Assembly (NCBI GenBank): GCA_022827835.1
Contig: JAJEIO010000049.1
Coordinates: 124,001-188,000 of the forward strand
Direction: 5' to 3'
Origin: Candidatus Latescibacterota bacterium
Lineage (GTDB): Bacteria > Latescibacterota > UBA2968 > UBA8231
DNA: 64,000 nt
Part shown: piece by piece, positions 34,338 to 43,314 of the stretch
Position numbering within the stretch: position 1 is the first letter of the stretch
Layout of the letters: each line of letters begins with the position of its first letter
Notes under the pieces: model-generated
Told to the model about the DNA's origin: nothing
Databases searched by the model: none
Seen by the model: only the letters and a program-made list of their open reading frames with translations
Translations under genes and position numbers: made by a program

Positions 34338-36122
34338 ATGGAAGGCTTCTCGCTCCAAGCGATAGTGGATCTGTTTAGATTCGGTGAGCACACGCATGAA
34401 CTACACCAATCGCTGTTGACGCTCGGGATGCTCATCATCGTCGCCAAGTTGGCCGAGGGCGTTTTTCGCCGGCTGCGGTTGAACTCCATCATCGCCTATG
34501 CGGCGACAGGTATGTTGCTTGGGCCGGTCATGGAACTGACCGGCGTCTGGTGGATTGAGTCTTCGCTGCACCTCGAGTTGGTTTTGGCGCTGGGTGTGTT
34601 CATTTTCTTCTTCCTCATCGGCTTGGACGAAGTAGATATTTCCAGTTTCATGTCGTCCCTCAAAGGCCATTACTTCCTCGCGGCCGTACTGTCGGTGATC
34701 GTGTCCCTAAGCATTTCGATGCTGGTCACCACCGATTTAGTTTTCGATTTCGGACTGAAACTGAATTTCACCGAGTCGCTGGCGTTGGCCGGCGTGCTGT
34801 CGATGACCAGTCTGGGCATCGTGGCCAAAGTGCTGACGGACGGCGGACACCTGAAACAGCCGGTTGGACTGCAAATTTTCACGGTGGTGATCATCGCCGA
34901 GTTGATTGCCCTGCTGGTGATCGGCTTCAGCATCGGCGAACACGCCCACCAAGTTTCGCCTATCGGCATACTGATTTTGCTGGGCAAAGTGGCCGGTTTT
35001 TCGGTGGTGACTTGGGTGTTGTCGTCGCGGGTGCTGCCGCCGTTGGTGGCGCTGTTGCAGCGGGTGATCCAGGTGCCGCAACTCTCCTTGGGTTTGCTGC
35101 TTGGCATGCTCTTCCTGATAGTGTACGGCGCGGAAGCAGTGGGACTCCACGGCTCTCTGGGTGCTTTACTGTTCGGGGCGTCGCTGTCGAGCCTTCCCTA
35201 CCAAGTGCAGCGGGAGATCATCCCAGGGATTCGCAGCGTGGCCGAGGGGTTTTTCGTGCCCCTGTTCTTTGCTTCCGCCGGATTGAGCTTCAGCTTTACC
35301 TTCGCAACCTTGCCGCTGGGGGCCATGGCGGGGTTGGCGCTGATCCCATTGCTCGGCAACTTCACCGGCGCTTTCATCGGCGCTTACGTGTCCCGCCTCG
35401 CCGTTCCCTACGCCGTGGCCACCGGGCTGATGGGTAAGGGAGTGGCTGAAATCGCGCTGCTGCTGGTTATGTGGAATTCTGGAATCATTGACGAGGTGGT
35501 TTTCTCATTCTTGGTGCTGGTCATGTTCTGCTACATCTTGTTCATGCCGTCGGTGATCAACTTCGCGGTGAGCCGGGCCAGCCGCAGGACCGACCTGCCA
35601 GCGCAACTTGACGACATTCCATTGGGAATAGTCCGCTTCGCGCTGGAAGACATCAAGATTGATGACATTCTGGACCGCTCGCGTCGTCATCCTGCGCCTT
35701 CGGTCACAGTGCGCGATTTCACGGAGCAGTGGATCGCTCCGCACCAGCCCCACTACGTCGTGGCAGATAGGGAAGCGCTGGTCGGGATCGTGTCCTTGGA
35801 GATGCTCCGCTACCTGCCTAAGGACGCTTGGGGCAAGACCCAGCTCGACGCTGTGGTCCGCCGCGAAACTCCATTGGCGTATCCTGATGAGCAAGTCGAA
35901 GATGTGCTGCACCGTATGTCAGAGAATTCTCTTTCCGTCATGCCCGTCGTGGAAAGGGATTCGGAAAAGTTTTTGGGCGCGGTCACCAACAGCGACATCA
36001 TCCAACTCATGACCATGGAGACTATGGGCGAGAGCAGACCGCCGCACCGGCCGGCCAAGCCCTCGACGCGGTCTCGTGTGGGCACGGACAGGTCCATCGA
36101 ACACAAAAAAGGAAAAATATGA
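34338..36122 (+). CDS. CPA2-type cation:proton antiporter with C-terminal CBS pair
   Basis: A 594-residue protein. About 12 hydrophobic segments (from LTLGMLIIVAKLAEGVF to FSFLVLVMFCYILFMP) form a KefB/NhaS-like antiporter domain, with IGLDEVDIS and GVLSMTSLGIVAKVL as the unwound-helix region. The C-terminus carries two CBS motifs (IAPHQPHYVVADREALVGIVS and DEQVEDVLHRMSENSLSVMPVVER), suggesting control by adenine nucleotides. The last residues RVGTDRSIEHKKGKI are encoded by the right 21-bp repeat and do not look like the family, so the original C-terminus may be replaced. The stop overlaps the start of the next gene by ATGA. GGAGAATC is the ribosome site. Confidence 0.88.
   Translation: MEGFSLQAIVDLFRFGEHTHELHQSLLTLGMLIIVAKLAEGVFRRLRLNSIIAYAATGMLLGPVMELTGVWWIESSLHLELVLALGVFIFFFLIGLDEVDISSFMSSLKGHYFLAAVLSVIVSLSISMLVTTDLVFDFGLKLNFTESLALAGVLSMTSLGIVAKVLTDGGHLKQPVGLQIFTVVIIAELIALLVIGFSIGEHAHQVSPIGILILLGKVAGFSVVTWVLSSRVLPPLVALLQRVIQVPQLSLGLLLGMLFLIVYGAEAVGLHGSLGALLFGASLSSLPYQVQREIIPGIRSVAEGFFVPLFFASAGLSFSFTFATLPLGAMAGLALIPLLGNFTGAFIGAYVSRLAVPYAVATGLMGKGVAEIALLLVMWNSGIIDEVVFSFLVLVMFCYILFMPSVINFAVSRASRRTDLPAQLDDIPLGIVRFALEDIKIDDILDRSRRHPAPSVTVRDFTEQWIAPHQPHYVVADREALVGIVSLEMLRYLPKDAWGKTQLDAVVRRETPLAYPDEQVEDVLHRMSENSLSVMPVVERDSEKFLGAVTNSDIIQLMTMETMGESRPPHRPAKPSTRSRVGTDRSIEHKKGKI
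36076..36096 (+). repeat. right copy of the 21-bp direct repeat
   Basis: Identical to 32972-32992. Here it lies inside the last codons of the antiporter gene (encoding VGTDRS), 22 bases before the next ATG. Two identical copies 3.1 kb apart bracket a two-gene block, as expected for target duplication, recombination between repeats, or an inserted cassette. Confidence 0.85.
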
Positions 36123-37312
36123 AAATCACGGATCTCAAATGCGCGGTCATCGGCAACAACCCGGTCGTGCGCATCAATACCGACGAGGGCATTTACGGCC
36201 TCGGAGAAGTCGAGGCGAGCAAGTCCTACCTCAAGCCTCACGTGCTATTTTACAAAGACCGCATCCTCGGCCAGGACCCGACCGATGTCGAGCGGGTGAT
36301 GCTCAATATCCGGCGCTTGGGCAGCTTCAAGCCTTGGGGCAGTGCGGTCAGCGCGATTGAGATGGCGTTGTGGGATATTGCCGGCAAGGCCGTGGGCGCG
36401 CCGGTGTACAAGCTGCTCGGCGGCAAGATCCGCGACCGCGTGCGGGTGTACAACGGCGCGGTGCGCTTCCCCATGGAGGGAGAGCAGTCGCCCGAGAACT
36501 ACGCTAAAAACATGCAGCAGATGAAGGACGCGCCGCAGAAGTTCAGCATCATCAAACAGGGCCTCGCCTTCCACGGCGGGCGGATCACTGAGTCGCCCAA
36601 ACATTTCTACGGCACCCACCAAGCCGGCCCATTCCACGCCAATCGCGGCCCTTTGAGCGAACGCGGCCTCAACTACATCGTCGATTGCATCCGCGCGATG
36701 AAGGAAGTGTGCGGCGACGAGGTTGGCTTGGCGCTGGATTTGGGACCGGGTTTTCTGGTGCCGGATGCGCGCCGTCTCGCCCAAGCGGTCGAAGACCTCA
36801 ACGTGGCTTGGCTGGAGGACATGCTGACCGGCGATTACGTGCCCTACGTGTCGGCGGATCACTACCGCGAGGTCACGCAGAGCACCTCGACGCCGATCCA
36901 CACGGGTGAGCAGATCTACTTGCGGCACAATTTTCAAGACCTGATTGAGAAGCGCGCCGTGGATGTCATCGGCCCGGATCCCTGCGACATCGGCGGCATC
37001 GCCGAACTCAAATGGGTGGCTGAATACGCCGATATGCACGGCATCCTCATGGCTCCCCACGGCGTGCTCGACGGTCTGTTGGGTTTGGCGGCTTTGGTGC
37101 AGGTCGCAGCGACGCTGCCGCAAAACTACATTGCGTTTGAATATCCGACTGGCCAGCCCGAGTGGTGGTACGACATCGTCACGGGCTTGCCCGACCCGAT
37201 TGTGGTCGATAGTCACATCGCCGTTTGGGACGCGCCCGGGATGGGCGTCGATTTAATTGCCGAAGAAGCGCGGCGCTATTTGCGCGAGGAAGATGCCGAT
37301 TTCTTCGACTAG
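36119..37312 (+). CDS. mandelate racemase/muconate lactonizing enzyme family dehydratase
   Basis: A 397-residue enolase-superfamily enzyme abstracting the alpha proton of a carboxylate, typically dehydrating a sugar acid. The capping domain begins MKITDLKCAVIG and contains SAIEMALWDIAGK. The barrel shows metal ligands Asp in LALDLGPGF, Glu in VAWLEDML and Glu in HTGEQIYL, and the acid/base histidine in MAPHGVLDG. AAAGGA precedes ATG 36119, which overlaps the antiporter stop. It is followed by an MDR dehydrogenase and a second enolase-superfamily gene, a typical acid-sugar catabolic set. The exact substrate (galactonate, mannonate or similar) is not readable. Confidence 0.92.
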   Translation: MKITDLKCAVIGNNPVVRINTDEGIYGLGEVEASKSYLKPHVLFYKDRILGQDPTDVERVMLNIRRLGSFKPWGSAVSAIEMALWDIAGKAVGAPVYKLLGGKIRDRVRVYNGAVRFPMEGEQSPENYAKNMQQMKDAPQKFSIIKQGLAFHGGRITESPKHFYGTHQAGPFHANRGPLSERGLNYIVDCIRAMKEVCGDEVGLALDLGPGFLVPDARRLAQAVEDLNVAWLEDMLTGDYVPYVSADHYREVTQSTSTPIHTGEQIYLRHNFQDLIEKRAVDVIGPDPCDIGGIAELKWVAEYADMHGILMAPHGVLDGLLGLAALVQVAATLPQNYIAFEYPTGQPEWWYDIVTGLPDPIVVDSHIAVWDAPGMGVDLIAEEARRYLREEDADFFD

Positions 37313-37337
37313 TAGAGATAGAGTAGAAAGGAAAGGT

Positions 37338-38306
37338 ATGCGCGCGGCCCAACTAATCGCCCCGCGTCAGTGGGAAATTATCGAGACGGACAAACCCGAG
37401 CCAGTCGGCGATCGGATGCTGGTGAAAATGGAGCGGGTCGCGGTCTGCGGCAGCGACAAGCCGCCGTTTTGCGGCCCCCACAAGCGGTATCCGCAGCCGC
37501 CCGGGGCCACTGGGCACGAAGGTATGGGCGTGGTCGAAGTCTGCCCGTCGGGGCGCTATCGGGAGGGCGAGCGGGTGCTGTTGTGGGGATTTGATCGCGG
37601 GCTTTTTCAGGAGTACGTCTTGGCCAAGGACGATGGCGGCTGCATCCGCCTGCCCGGCGACCTGCCCGAGGAAAAGGTGCTGATGAGCCAGCTTTTGGGC
37701 ACGGTGATCCACAGCTTCTACAAGCTGGGCAACATCATTGACCGCGATGTCGTAGTGATCGGCCAAGGCCCGGTGGGGCTGCTGTTTAACGCAGTGCTGC
37801 GCAACCTCGGCGCGCGCCGCATCATGGCGATCGATCCGCTGCCGTACCGCTTGGAGGTGGGCCGCCAGATGGGGGCCACGCATGCGATTTGTTCGGCATC
37901 CCAAGACCCGGTTGCCGCAGTCGCCGAGATCACTGGCGGTGCCATGGCCGGGCTCGCAGTCGAGGCCGTGGGCGTGGCCGAGACTCTGGGTCTCGTACCG
38001 GATCTCTGTTGCCGCAACGCGGAAGTGATTTGCTTCGGCGTACCCGATAAGGCCCACGTCGAAGGCTTGATGACGGTCAGGATGTTGGACCTGTTGCGCC
38101 AAGAACTGCGTTTGATTTTCTCGATCGGTCCCAATCCCGAGCGCGACTACCGGCCGGCCCTCGATTGGATCGTCCAAGGGCGCATCGACGTCGCGCCGAT
38201 CGTCAGCCACGTCTTGCCCTTTGCCGAAATCCAGCAAGCCTTTGCCATGGCCTTCGACGATCCCGAGCCGCACCAAGCTCTGAAGATCGTACTCAAGTTT
38301 CCCTAA
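37338..38306 (+). CDS. medium-chain (MDR) zinc-type alcohol/polyol dehydrogenase
   Basis: A 322-residue member. The catalytic zinc site starts with AVCGSDKPPFCG (Cys, with D-K shifted), the GHEGMGVVEV motif carries the His-Glu pair, and the cofactor domain has VVIGQGPVGLLFNAVLRNLGA. The four-cysteine structural-zinc loop of classical enzymes is missing, so it is a shorter variant. The track start at 37257 is a shadow extension. ATG 37338 has AAAGGAAAGG just upstream and lies 25 bases after the previous gene. It sits between two enolase-superfamily genes, so it probably oxidises a sugar or sugar acid to feed or follow their dehydration. Confidence 0.88.
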   Translation: MRAAQLIAPRQWEIIETDKPEPVGDRMLVKMERVAVCGSDKPPFCGPHKRYPQPPGATGHEGMGVVEVCPSGRYREGERVLLWGFDRGLFQEYVLAKDDGGCIRLPGDLPEEKVLMSQLLGTVIHSFYKLGNIIDRDVVVIGQGPVGLLFNAVLRNLGARRIMAIDPLPYRLEVGRQMGATHAICSASQDPVAAVAEITGGAMAGLAVEAVGVAETLGLVPDLCCRNAEVICFGVPDKAHVEGLMTVRMLDLLRQELRLIFSIGPNPERDYRPALDWIVQGRIDVAPIVSHVLPFAEIQQAFAMAFDDPEPHQALKIVLKFP

Positions 38307-38329
38307 CGCTGAGCAGAAAGGCATCCATC

Positions 38330-39565
38330 ATGCGAGTCACCCAAATCGAAGTCCACGAGATCGCGCTCGCGTACCACGACTGGATCGCCTACCCGCTCAA
38401 CCACTACTACGGCCCCGCGCGCCGCACGATCTACATCGCCCACACCGACGACGGCCGGATTGGCCTCGGCGAGAGCGGGAGCACCGAGCCGCAGGAGACC
38501 ATCAACCAATACATCGGCAGCAACCCCTTTGACTGGATCAGCGACGAGACTTCGCTGGGGTTGGGCACGGCCATGTACGATCTGATGGGGCAGGCCGCTG
38601 GCGTCCCCGTCTATAAGCTCTTCGGCCAGAAGTATCGGTCGTTTGTGCCCGTGGGTGCTTGGACGGTATCGACCCATCCCGAGCACATGGCCGAGACTGT
38701 AACCCGCTATGCGGAGCAGGGCTACACCTGGCTAAAGTACCACCTCTCGCCGTTTGAAAACGTCTTTGACCAGACCGAGGTCATGCAAAAGGTCGCGCCG
38801 CCCGGCTTTAAAATCCACTACGATTTCACCATGCACGGCACGGACGATCACATGCCCGAGTTGGTGGAAAAACTAGCCGCATATCCGATTGCCGGTTGTT
38901 TTGAGGACCCGTTGCCGCCTGGAGACATCGAGGGCTACATCGACCTGCGCAAGCGGGCTAAGCGGCCCATCGTCTTGCACCACTTCCCGCTCGGAGCCAC
39001 CTACGAGGTGTTGATGGAGCCGGCCGATATCTACATGCTCGGGCACGCAAAAATCGGCGATGCCATGCGCCGCGCCGGTTTGTTTGCCGCGGCAGGCAAG
39101 CCCTTTATGCTGCAAAATGTCGGCGGTGCCATCACCCGCGCCATGGTCGTGCACATGATGGCCGCCGCGCCCACGGCCACTTTTCACTGCCACAACGATT
39201 ACGAAGTTTGGCAGAGCGACGTGGTAGAAGAGCGGTTGGACCCGATCAACGGCTTGGTGCGGGTGCCGGAAAAACCGGGGCTGGGGCTGACTTTGGACCG
39301 GGAAAAACTGGAGCGGCTGAAGGCGCTAGAGTTGCCCGCACAAGACAAGTGGATCATCAAATCGCGCTTCAAAAACGGCACCCGCATGTACAACATCGCC
39401 GACCCGGCCAACTCGATTTTCATGGTGCGGCCCGACCGCAACCGCCTGATGCCCATGAGCTATGCCGCGCCCATTGAGACCGAGTATTGGGACGACGACG
39501 GGACGGAGGAGTACCGGGCGATGTTCAGCAGGATTGAGCGCGAGGGGATCGTACTGGAGCGTTGA
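38330..39565 (+). CDS. second enolase-superfamily (MR/MLE) enzyme with unusual metal site
   Basis: A 411-residue protein (track start 38165 is a shadow; ATG 38330 with AGAAAGG upstream gives the family N-terminus MRVTQIEVHEIAL). The capping domain has AMYDLMGQAAGVPVYKL. In the barrel, WLKYHLSP supplies the catalytic Lys strand, HYDFTMHG the first metal Asp, and CFEDPLPP the Glu. The third ligand position, normally Glu at the end of the next strand, reads VLHHFPLG, with His in its place. A long C-terminal extension follows (QDKWIIKSRF to EREGIVLER). It is linked to the dehydrogenase upstream by a 23-base gap. The altered ligand may mean a different chemistry or metal. Confidence 0.85.
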   Translation: MRVTQIEVHEIALAYHDWIAYPLNHYYGPARRTIYIAHTDDGRIGLGESGSTEPQETINQYIGSNPFDWISDETSLGLGTAMYDLMGQAAGVPVYKLFGQKYRSFVPVGAWTVSTHPEHMAETVTRYAEQGYTWLKYHLSPFENVFDQTEVMQKVAPPGFKIHYDFTMHGTDDHMPELVEKLAAYPIAGCFEDPLPPGDIEGYIDLRKRAKRPIVLHHFPLGATYEVLMEPADIYMLGHAKIGDAMRRAGLFAAAGKPFMLQNVGGAITRAMVVHMMAAAPTATFHCHNDYEVWQSDVVEERLDPINGLVRVPEKPGLGLTLDREKLERLKALELPAQDKWIIKSRFKNGTRMYNIADPANSIFMVRPDRNRLMPMSYAAPIETEYWDDDGTEEYRAMFSRIEREGIVLER

Positions 39566-39567
39566 AG

Positions 39568-39966
39568 CTATTCCTGTCCCTCGAATTTGAGCGCTGCTGA
39601 GTTCATGCAGTAGCGCAGGCCAGTCGGCTGGGGGCCGTCGGGGAAGACGTGGCCGAGGTGGGCGTCGCATTGGCTGCACAGCACTTCGGTGCGCACCATG
39701 CCGTGGCTCGTATCGCGCTCCTCGGCGACCTTGTCCGCTGCGATGGGCTGCCAGAAACTGGGCCAACCAGACCGCGAATCGTACTTGGTCTCCGAACTGA
39801 ACAGCTCGCTGCCGCAGCAGACGCAGCGATAGACGCCTTGCTCCTTATTGTTGTTGTACTCGCCGGTGAAGGCTCGCTCGGTGCCCTTCTGCCGCGTTAC
39901 GTGATACTGCTCTTCGGTGAGTTCCCGCCGCCACTCAGCCTCGCTTTTGACGATTTTTTTCTCCAT
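39568..39966 (-). CDS. msrB: peptide methionine-(R)-S-oxide reductase
   Basis: A 132-residue enzyme reducing R-methionine sulfoxide in proteins and protecting against oxidative damage. The zinc site cysteines are in [11 protein letters not shown] and [15 protein letters not shown], and the catalytic Cys is in [12 protein letters not shown], with [11 protein letters not shown] as the substrate pocket. It has no signal peptide, so it is cytoplasmic. It is the last gene of a minus-strand operon with a flavin reductase and an iron alcohol dehydrogenase, and it is convergent with the enolase gene only two bases away. Confidence 0.96.
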   Translation of the reverse strand: MEKKIVKSEAEWRRELTEEQYHVTRQKGTERAFTGEYNNNKEQGVYRCVCCGSELFSSETKYDSRSGWPSFWQPIAADKVAEERDTSHGMVRTEVLCSQCDAHLGHVFPDGPQPTGLRYCMNSAALKFEGQE

Positions 39967-39993
39967 TGTAGCATTCCTTTCTCTTGGGCCAGT

Positions 39994-40467
39994 CTAATCG
40001 GCCAACTCGGCGTATTGCCCGCCGAAGAAGATCAGCGGCGCGCCGCTGCCCACCTCGCCGGCGAGGCATTCGCCGATGAACATGTCGTGGTCGCCCGCGG
40101 CGGCGACATCCACTAGCTTGCAGTCCACATAGGCCAAGGCGTCGGCCAAAATCGGCGCGCCGGTTTGGGCCACTTTGGTCGCCAGATCCGCAAAGTCCTT
40201 GGGGCCGCGCTGGGCAAAGCGCACGGAGAGGTCCTCCTGCTCTCGCTTGAGGATGTTGATGGCAAAGCCCTCGGCTTTTTGCAACAGGCCGTGCATGGAC
40301 GCGCTTTTGTCAACCGAGACCACCACCAGCGGCGGCGACAGGGACAGCGACATGACCGCGTTGGCCGTCATGCCCCAAAGCTGGCCGTCGCAGGAGGTGG
40401 TCACCACGGTGACGCCGGTGGCAAAGCGGCCCATAATTTGCCGCTGAAGCTGAGGATCAAATGCCAT
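39994..40467 (-). CDS. flavin reductase-like domain protein
   Basis: A 157-residue FMN-binding split-barrel protein. It begins MAFDPQLQRQIMGRFATGVTVVTT, which with WGMTANAVMSLSLSPPLVVVSVD is the signature of short-chain flavin reductases. FAINILKREQEDLS and the C-terminal GDHDMFIGE with His complete the fold. It may reduce FMN for a two-component monooxygenase, although none is adjacent. The track start at 40668 is a shadow extension. ATG 40467 has AAAGGGAAG upstream. It lies 17 bases after the iron alcohol dehydrogenase and 27 bases before msrB, so all three are probably co-transcribed. Confidence 0.88.
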   Translation of the reverse strand: MAFDPQLQRQIMGRFATGVTVVTTSCDGQLWGMTANAVMSLSLSPPLVVVSVDKSASMHGLLQKAEGFAINILKREQEDLSVRFAQRGPKDFADLATKVAQTGAPILADALAYVDCKLVDVAAAGDHDMFIGECLAGEVGSGAPLIFFGGQYAELAD

Positions 40468-40484
40468 TGAGCTTCCCTTTCGCT

Positions 40485-41717
40485 TTAGTTTAGCGCGTTC
40501 TGATAGATGCGGGCCGCGTCGTCCGCTTCCACCGCGACCGGATTGGGTTCGAGCAAGCGCTGGACGCTCAGGGCGCTTTCGACCATCTGCGGAATGTCGG
40601 CGGCGCTTATCCCAGCCGCGCTCAGCGAGCCGTAGGGGGTGTGCTGCCGCCGCAGCTCGTCGATCCAATCCGCGGCTAGCTCGACCCCTTCCTCGCGGCT
40701 CTTGCTGCCCAGCGCCAGCCCAGCAGCTCCTGCGGCAAAGTAGTATTTGTCGGCCACGGCCGGGGCGTTGTGCCGCATCACCCCGGGCAAGACGAGGGCC
40801 ACGGCCGCGCCGTGCGGCACGGGTGCACCGCGCTCAAAGGAGACCTTTTCGATTCCGTAGCCGAGTGCGTGGCCGGCCCCAGTGTTAATAGGACTCAACA
40901 GCAGCCCGGCCAGCAGGGCACAGCGCGCCATTTGATAGCGCGCGTCTGGACCGCCGTGGACTACGGCTTGCACGTACGCCGGGCAGCCTGCGGTTAGGGC
41001 TGCCCGCGCTACGGCGTCGCCGATGGCATTGCTCTTGGTGGAAGCCGTGCATTCGAGGGCGTGCCCGAGGGCATCCAAGCCGGTAATTGCGGTCAATACT
41101 GGCGGCAGGTCTTGGTGCAAACGCGGGTCCACTAGCGCGGCCTTGGGCTGTAAATAGCTGCTGTACACGGCCTTCTTGCCGGTTGCGTCGGCGATTACGG
41201 CCACCCGGCTGACCTCGCTGCCCGTGCCCGCGGTGGTCGGGATGCCGACGAGCGGGGCCAGCGGCGGCTTTGCGTACAGGTCGAAGCCAAAGTAATCGGC
41301 CACAGAGCCGCCATTTGCAGCAGTGCAGAGCGCGGATTTGGCCGTGTCCATGGTGCTGCCCCCGCCCAAGGCGACGGCTACGTCGAAATCCGTGGCTGCC
41401 AGCGCGTGCGCGCAGGCATCGACGCTTTGCACGGAGGGGTTGGGTGCGATCTCGCTATACGCACTCACCACGTCTAAATCGCCGAGGGCTTGGCGGACTA
41501 AATCGACGAGTGGGGCAATGCCCGGATCGTGGATGAGCAGCACTCGACCCGCGCCGAGGCGGCCGCACTCGTCGGCTAGCTGCGACAGGGCACCCGCCCC
41601 GAATACGACCCGCCGGTCGCGGAATTCGAACATTTCTGCTAGCGCTACGCGCCGACTTTCTGCGGCAAAATAGGCGCTGTCCGATAGCAGGTCCTCGTTG
41701 ATTTGCACACTACCCAT
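40485..41717 (-). CDS. iron-containing alcohol dehydrogenase
   Basis: A 410-residue group III alcohol dehydrogenase. The NAD-binding GGGSTMDTAK (VALGGGSTMDTAKS) and metal ligands in TGLDALGHALECT and NTGAGHALGYGIE plus the LGVPTTAGTGSEVSRV-like segment are clear. Family members oxidise 1,2-propanediol, lactaldehyde, maleylacetate or 4-hydroxybutyrate. The GGLDALGHALE pattern here does not decide among them. The track start at 41792 is replaced by ATG 41717, with AGGAAGG 5 bases upstream. It is divergent from the PhyH-aldolase set with about 106 bases of shared control region. Confidence 0.9.
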   Translation of the reverse strand: MGSVQINEDLLSDSAYFAAESRRVALAEMFEFRDRRVVFGAGALSQLADECGRLGAGRVLLIHDPGIAPLVDLVRQALGDLDVVSAYSEIAPNPSVQSVDACAHALAATDFDVAVALGGGSTMDTAKSALCTAANGGSVADYFGFDLYAKPPLAPLVGIPTTAGTGSEVSRVAVIADATGKKAVYSSYLQPKAALVDPRLHQDLPPVLTAITGLDALGHALECTASTKSNAIGDAVARAALTAGCPAYVQAVVHGGPDARYQMARCALLAGLLLSPINTGAGHALGYGIEKVSFERGAPVPHGAAVALVLPGVMRHNAPAVADKYYFAAGAAGLALGSKSREEGVELAADWIDELRRQHTPYGSLSAAGISAADIPQMVESALSVQRLLEPNPVAVEADDAARIYQNALN

Positions 41718-41823
41718 TGCGGCCTTCCTCATATGTGTTGACGCGGCGAACCGAGTCTTGTTTCGCGCGGGGGATTTGTGCAATATATACACGGAATCGC
41801 AGCACTACAAAAACGGAGCCACC
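41718..41823. promoter_or_regulatory. divergent control region between iron-ADH and PhyH operon
   Basis: 106 bases lie between the start codons of two divergent operons. An AT-rich ATATATAC lies about 40 bases before the PhyH ATG and could serve as its -10 region, but a -35 element at proper spacing is not clear. Confidence 0.35.
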
Positions 41824-42585
41824 ATGACGCAAGACGCCACCCAGACCTACGTCGAGCAGGGCTTTCTCACGGGCATCGACCTGTTCAGCGCCAGCGAGAT
41901 CGATCACTTCCGCGCCTGCTTCGACGAATTGGAAGCCCGCGAGGGCCGCGAAAAGTGCCAGATCGGCCTGCAAGCCCGCCACTTAGACGAGGAATTCATC
42001 TGGCAGATGGCCACGGACCCGCGCATCCTCGACGCCATGCAGGAAGTCATGGGCGAGGACATTATGCTGCTCTCGACCCACTTTTTCTGCAAGTATCCCG
42101 ACCCAGAAGCCAAGCACTTTGTAGCTTGGCATCAGGACGTCACCTACTGGGGCTTAGAGCCGCCCGAGGCCCACACCGCTTGGGTGGCCGTGGATGCCAG
42201 CGATGTGGAGAACGGCTGCATGCGAGTCATCCCCAGCTCGCACAAAAACGGCATTGCCACGCACGGCGAGTCAGCCAAAGCCGGCAATTTGCTCAGCATT
42301 AATCAGGAAATCCCCGACGAACTCGTCGATGACAGCCACGCCGTTGATTTAGTGCTTGCGCCGGGCCAGATATCCATCCACGACGGCCAGGTATTCCACG
42401 CCAGCAATCCCAATACCTCCAATCGCCGCCGCTGCGGGCTGACGCTACGCTACGTGGCCCCGCACGTTGCGCAGCCCGAGCTCAACTCGCTGGGCAATAA
42501 GTATCCGACCACCTTGGTGCGCGGCGAGGACCGCTACGGCAACTTTCCCGAGCAGCACATACCCTTTGCTTCTGCTTCTCGATAA
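41824..42585 (+). CDS. phytanoyl-CoA dioxygenase (PhyH)-family Fe(II)/2OG enzyme
   Basis: A 253-residue double-stranded beta-helix dioxygenase. The iron-binding motif is AWHQDVTYW (His-x-Asp). The distal His is in HDGQVFHASNPN, followed by SNRRRCGLTLRY with the 2OG-binding Arg. ATG 41824 is chosen over the track extension at 41698, because GGAGCC lies upstream and MTQDATQTYVEQG resembles other N-termini. Bacterial PhyH proteins hydroxylate diverse small molecules, and the substrate is unknown. It is followed after 35 bases by an aldolase and then a second PhyH gene, a cluster consistent with side-chain or sugar-related oxidation. Confidence 0.9.
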   Translation: MTQDATQTYVEQGFLTGIDLFSASEIDHFRACFDELEAREGREKCQIGLQARHLDEEFIWQMATDPRILDAMQEVMGEDIMLLSTHFFCKYPDPEAKHFVAWHQDVTYWGLEPPEAHTAWVAVDASDVENGCMRVIPSSHKNGIATHGESAKAGNLLSINQEIPDELVDDSHAVDLVLAPGQISIHDGQVFHASNPNTSNRRRCGLTLRYVAPHVAQPELNSLGNKYPTTLVRGEDRYGNFPEQHIPFASASR

Positions 42586-42620
42586 TTACACAGTCCGCCA
42601 CACCACATAAGGAGTACACA

Positions 42621-43304
42621 ATGGCCCAGTACGACCGGATGGCCGTCCTCAACGCCATCTACGACACCGGGATCGTCCCGGTCTTTTACAACGAAGACCC
42701 AGAAACCACCATCCACATCGTCGAAGCCTGCGCCCGAGGGGGTGCTCGCTGCGCTGAATTTACCAATCGCGGCGATTTGGCCTACCACGTCTTCACCGAG
42801 ACGGTGCGCCACGTGATGGCCGAGAAAATCGACATCATCATGGGCGTCGGCTCGATCTGCGACGCGCCCACCGCGGCCCTCTACATTGCCAACGGCGCGA
42901 ACTTCGTCGTCGGTCCCTTGCTCAACGAGGAGGTCGCCCGCCTGTGCAATCGCCGCAAAATTGCCTATTCGCCCGGCTGCGGCTCGGTCAGCGAGATCGG
43001 TCAGGCCGAGGAATTAGGCGTCGAGATCGTCAAGGTGTTCCCGGGCAGCGAAGTCGGCGGTCCGGCCTTTGTCAAATCCGTGCTCGGCCCCTGTCCTTGG
43101 ACTCGGATCATGCCCACCGGCGGCGTCGATGCCACCCGCGAGAGTTTGGAGGCGTGGTTTGAGGCTGGCGTTGCGGCCGTCGGGGCTGGCTCCAAGCTGA
43201 TTACCAAGGAATTAGTCGCCGCCAAGGACTGGGATGGCCTAGAGGCCAAGGTGCGCCAGAGCGTCGATTGGATTCGGGAAATCCGCGCTGAGATGGCGGG
43301 CTAG
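42621..43304 (+). CDS. KDPG/KHG-type aldolase
   Basis: A 227-residue class I aldolase cleaving 2-keto-3-deoxy sugar acids to pyruvate and an aldehyde. The N-terminal strand has IVPVFYNEDPETTIHIVEA, followed by CAEFTNRGD, MGVGSICD, SPGCGSVSEIG, the Schiff-base Lys in EIVKVFPGSEVGG and MPTGGVDATRESL. AAGGAG precedes the start. The position between two PhyH genes and the sugar-acid dehydratases elsewhere in the window suggest it completes an Entner-Doudoroff-like route for uronate or aldonate derivatives. It has a slightly longer N-terminus than Eda. Whether the substrate is phosphorylated is unknown. Confidence 0.92.
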   Translation: MAQYDRMAVLNAIYDTGIVPVFYNEDPETTIHIVEACARGGARCAEFTNRGDLAYHVFTETVRHVMAEKIDIIMGVGSICDAPTAALYIANGANFVVGPLLNEEVARLCNRRKIAYSPGCGSVSEIGQAEELGVEIVKVFPGSEVGGPAFVKSVLGPCPWTRIMPTGGVDATRESLEAWFEAGVAAVGAGSKLITKELVAAKDWDGLEAKVRQSVDWIREIRAEMAG

Positions 43305-43314
43305 CCCAGCAGTC

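Noticed and set aside
33039-36122. ABC transporter operon for the solute-binding protein
   Set aside because: No permease or ATPase gene is present, so an import role is not supported.
36245-38324. Long minus-strand ORFs (323 aa each) opposite the enolase and dehydrogenase genes
   Set aside because: They are antisense shadows of well-supported plus-strand genes, with no recognisable motifs and no ribosome sites, as is usual in GC-rich DNA.
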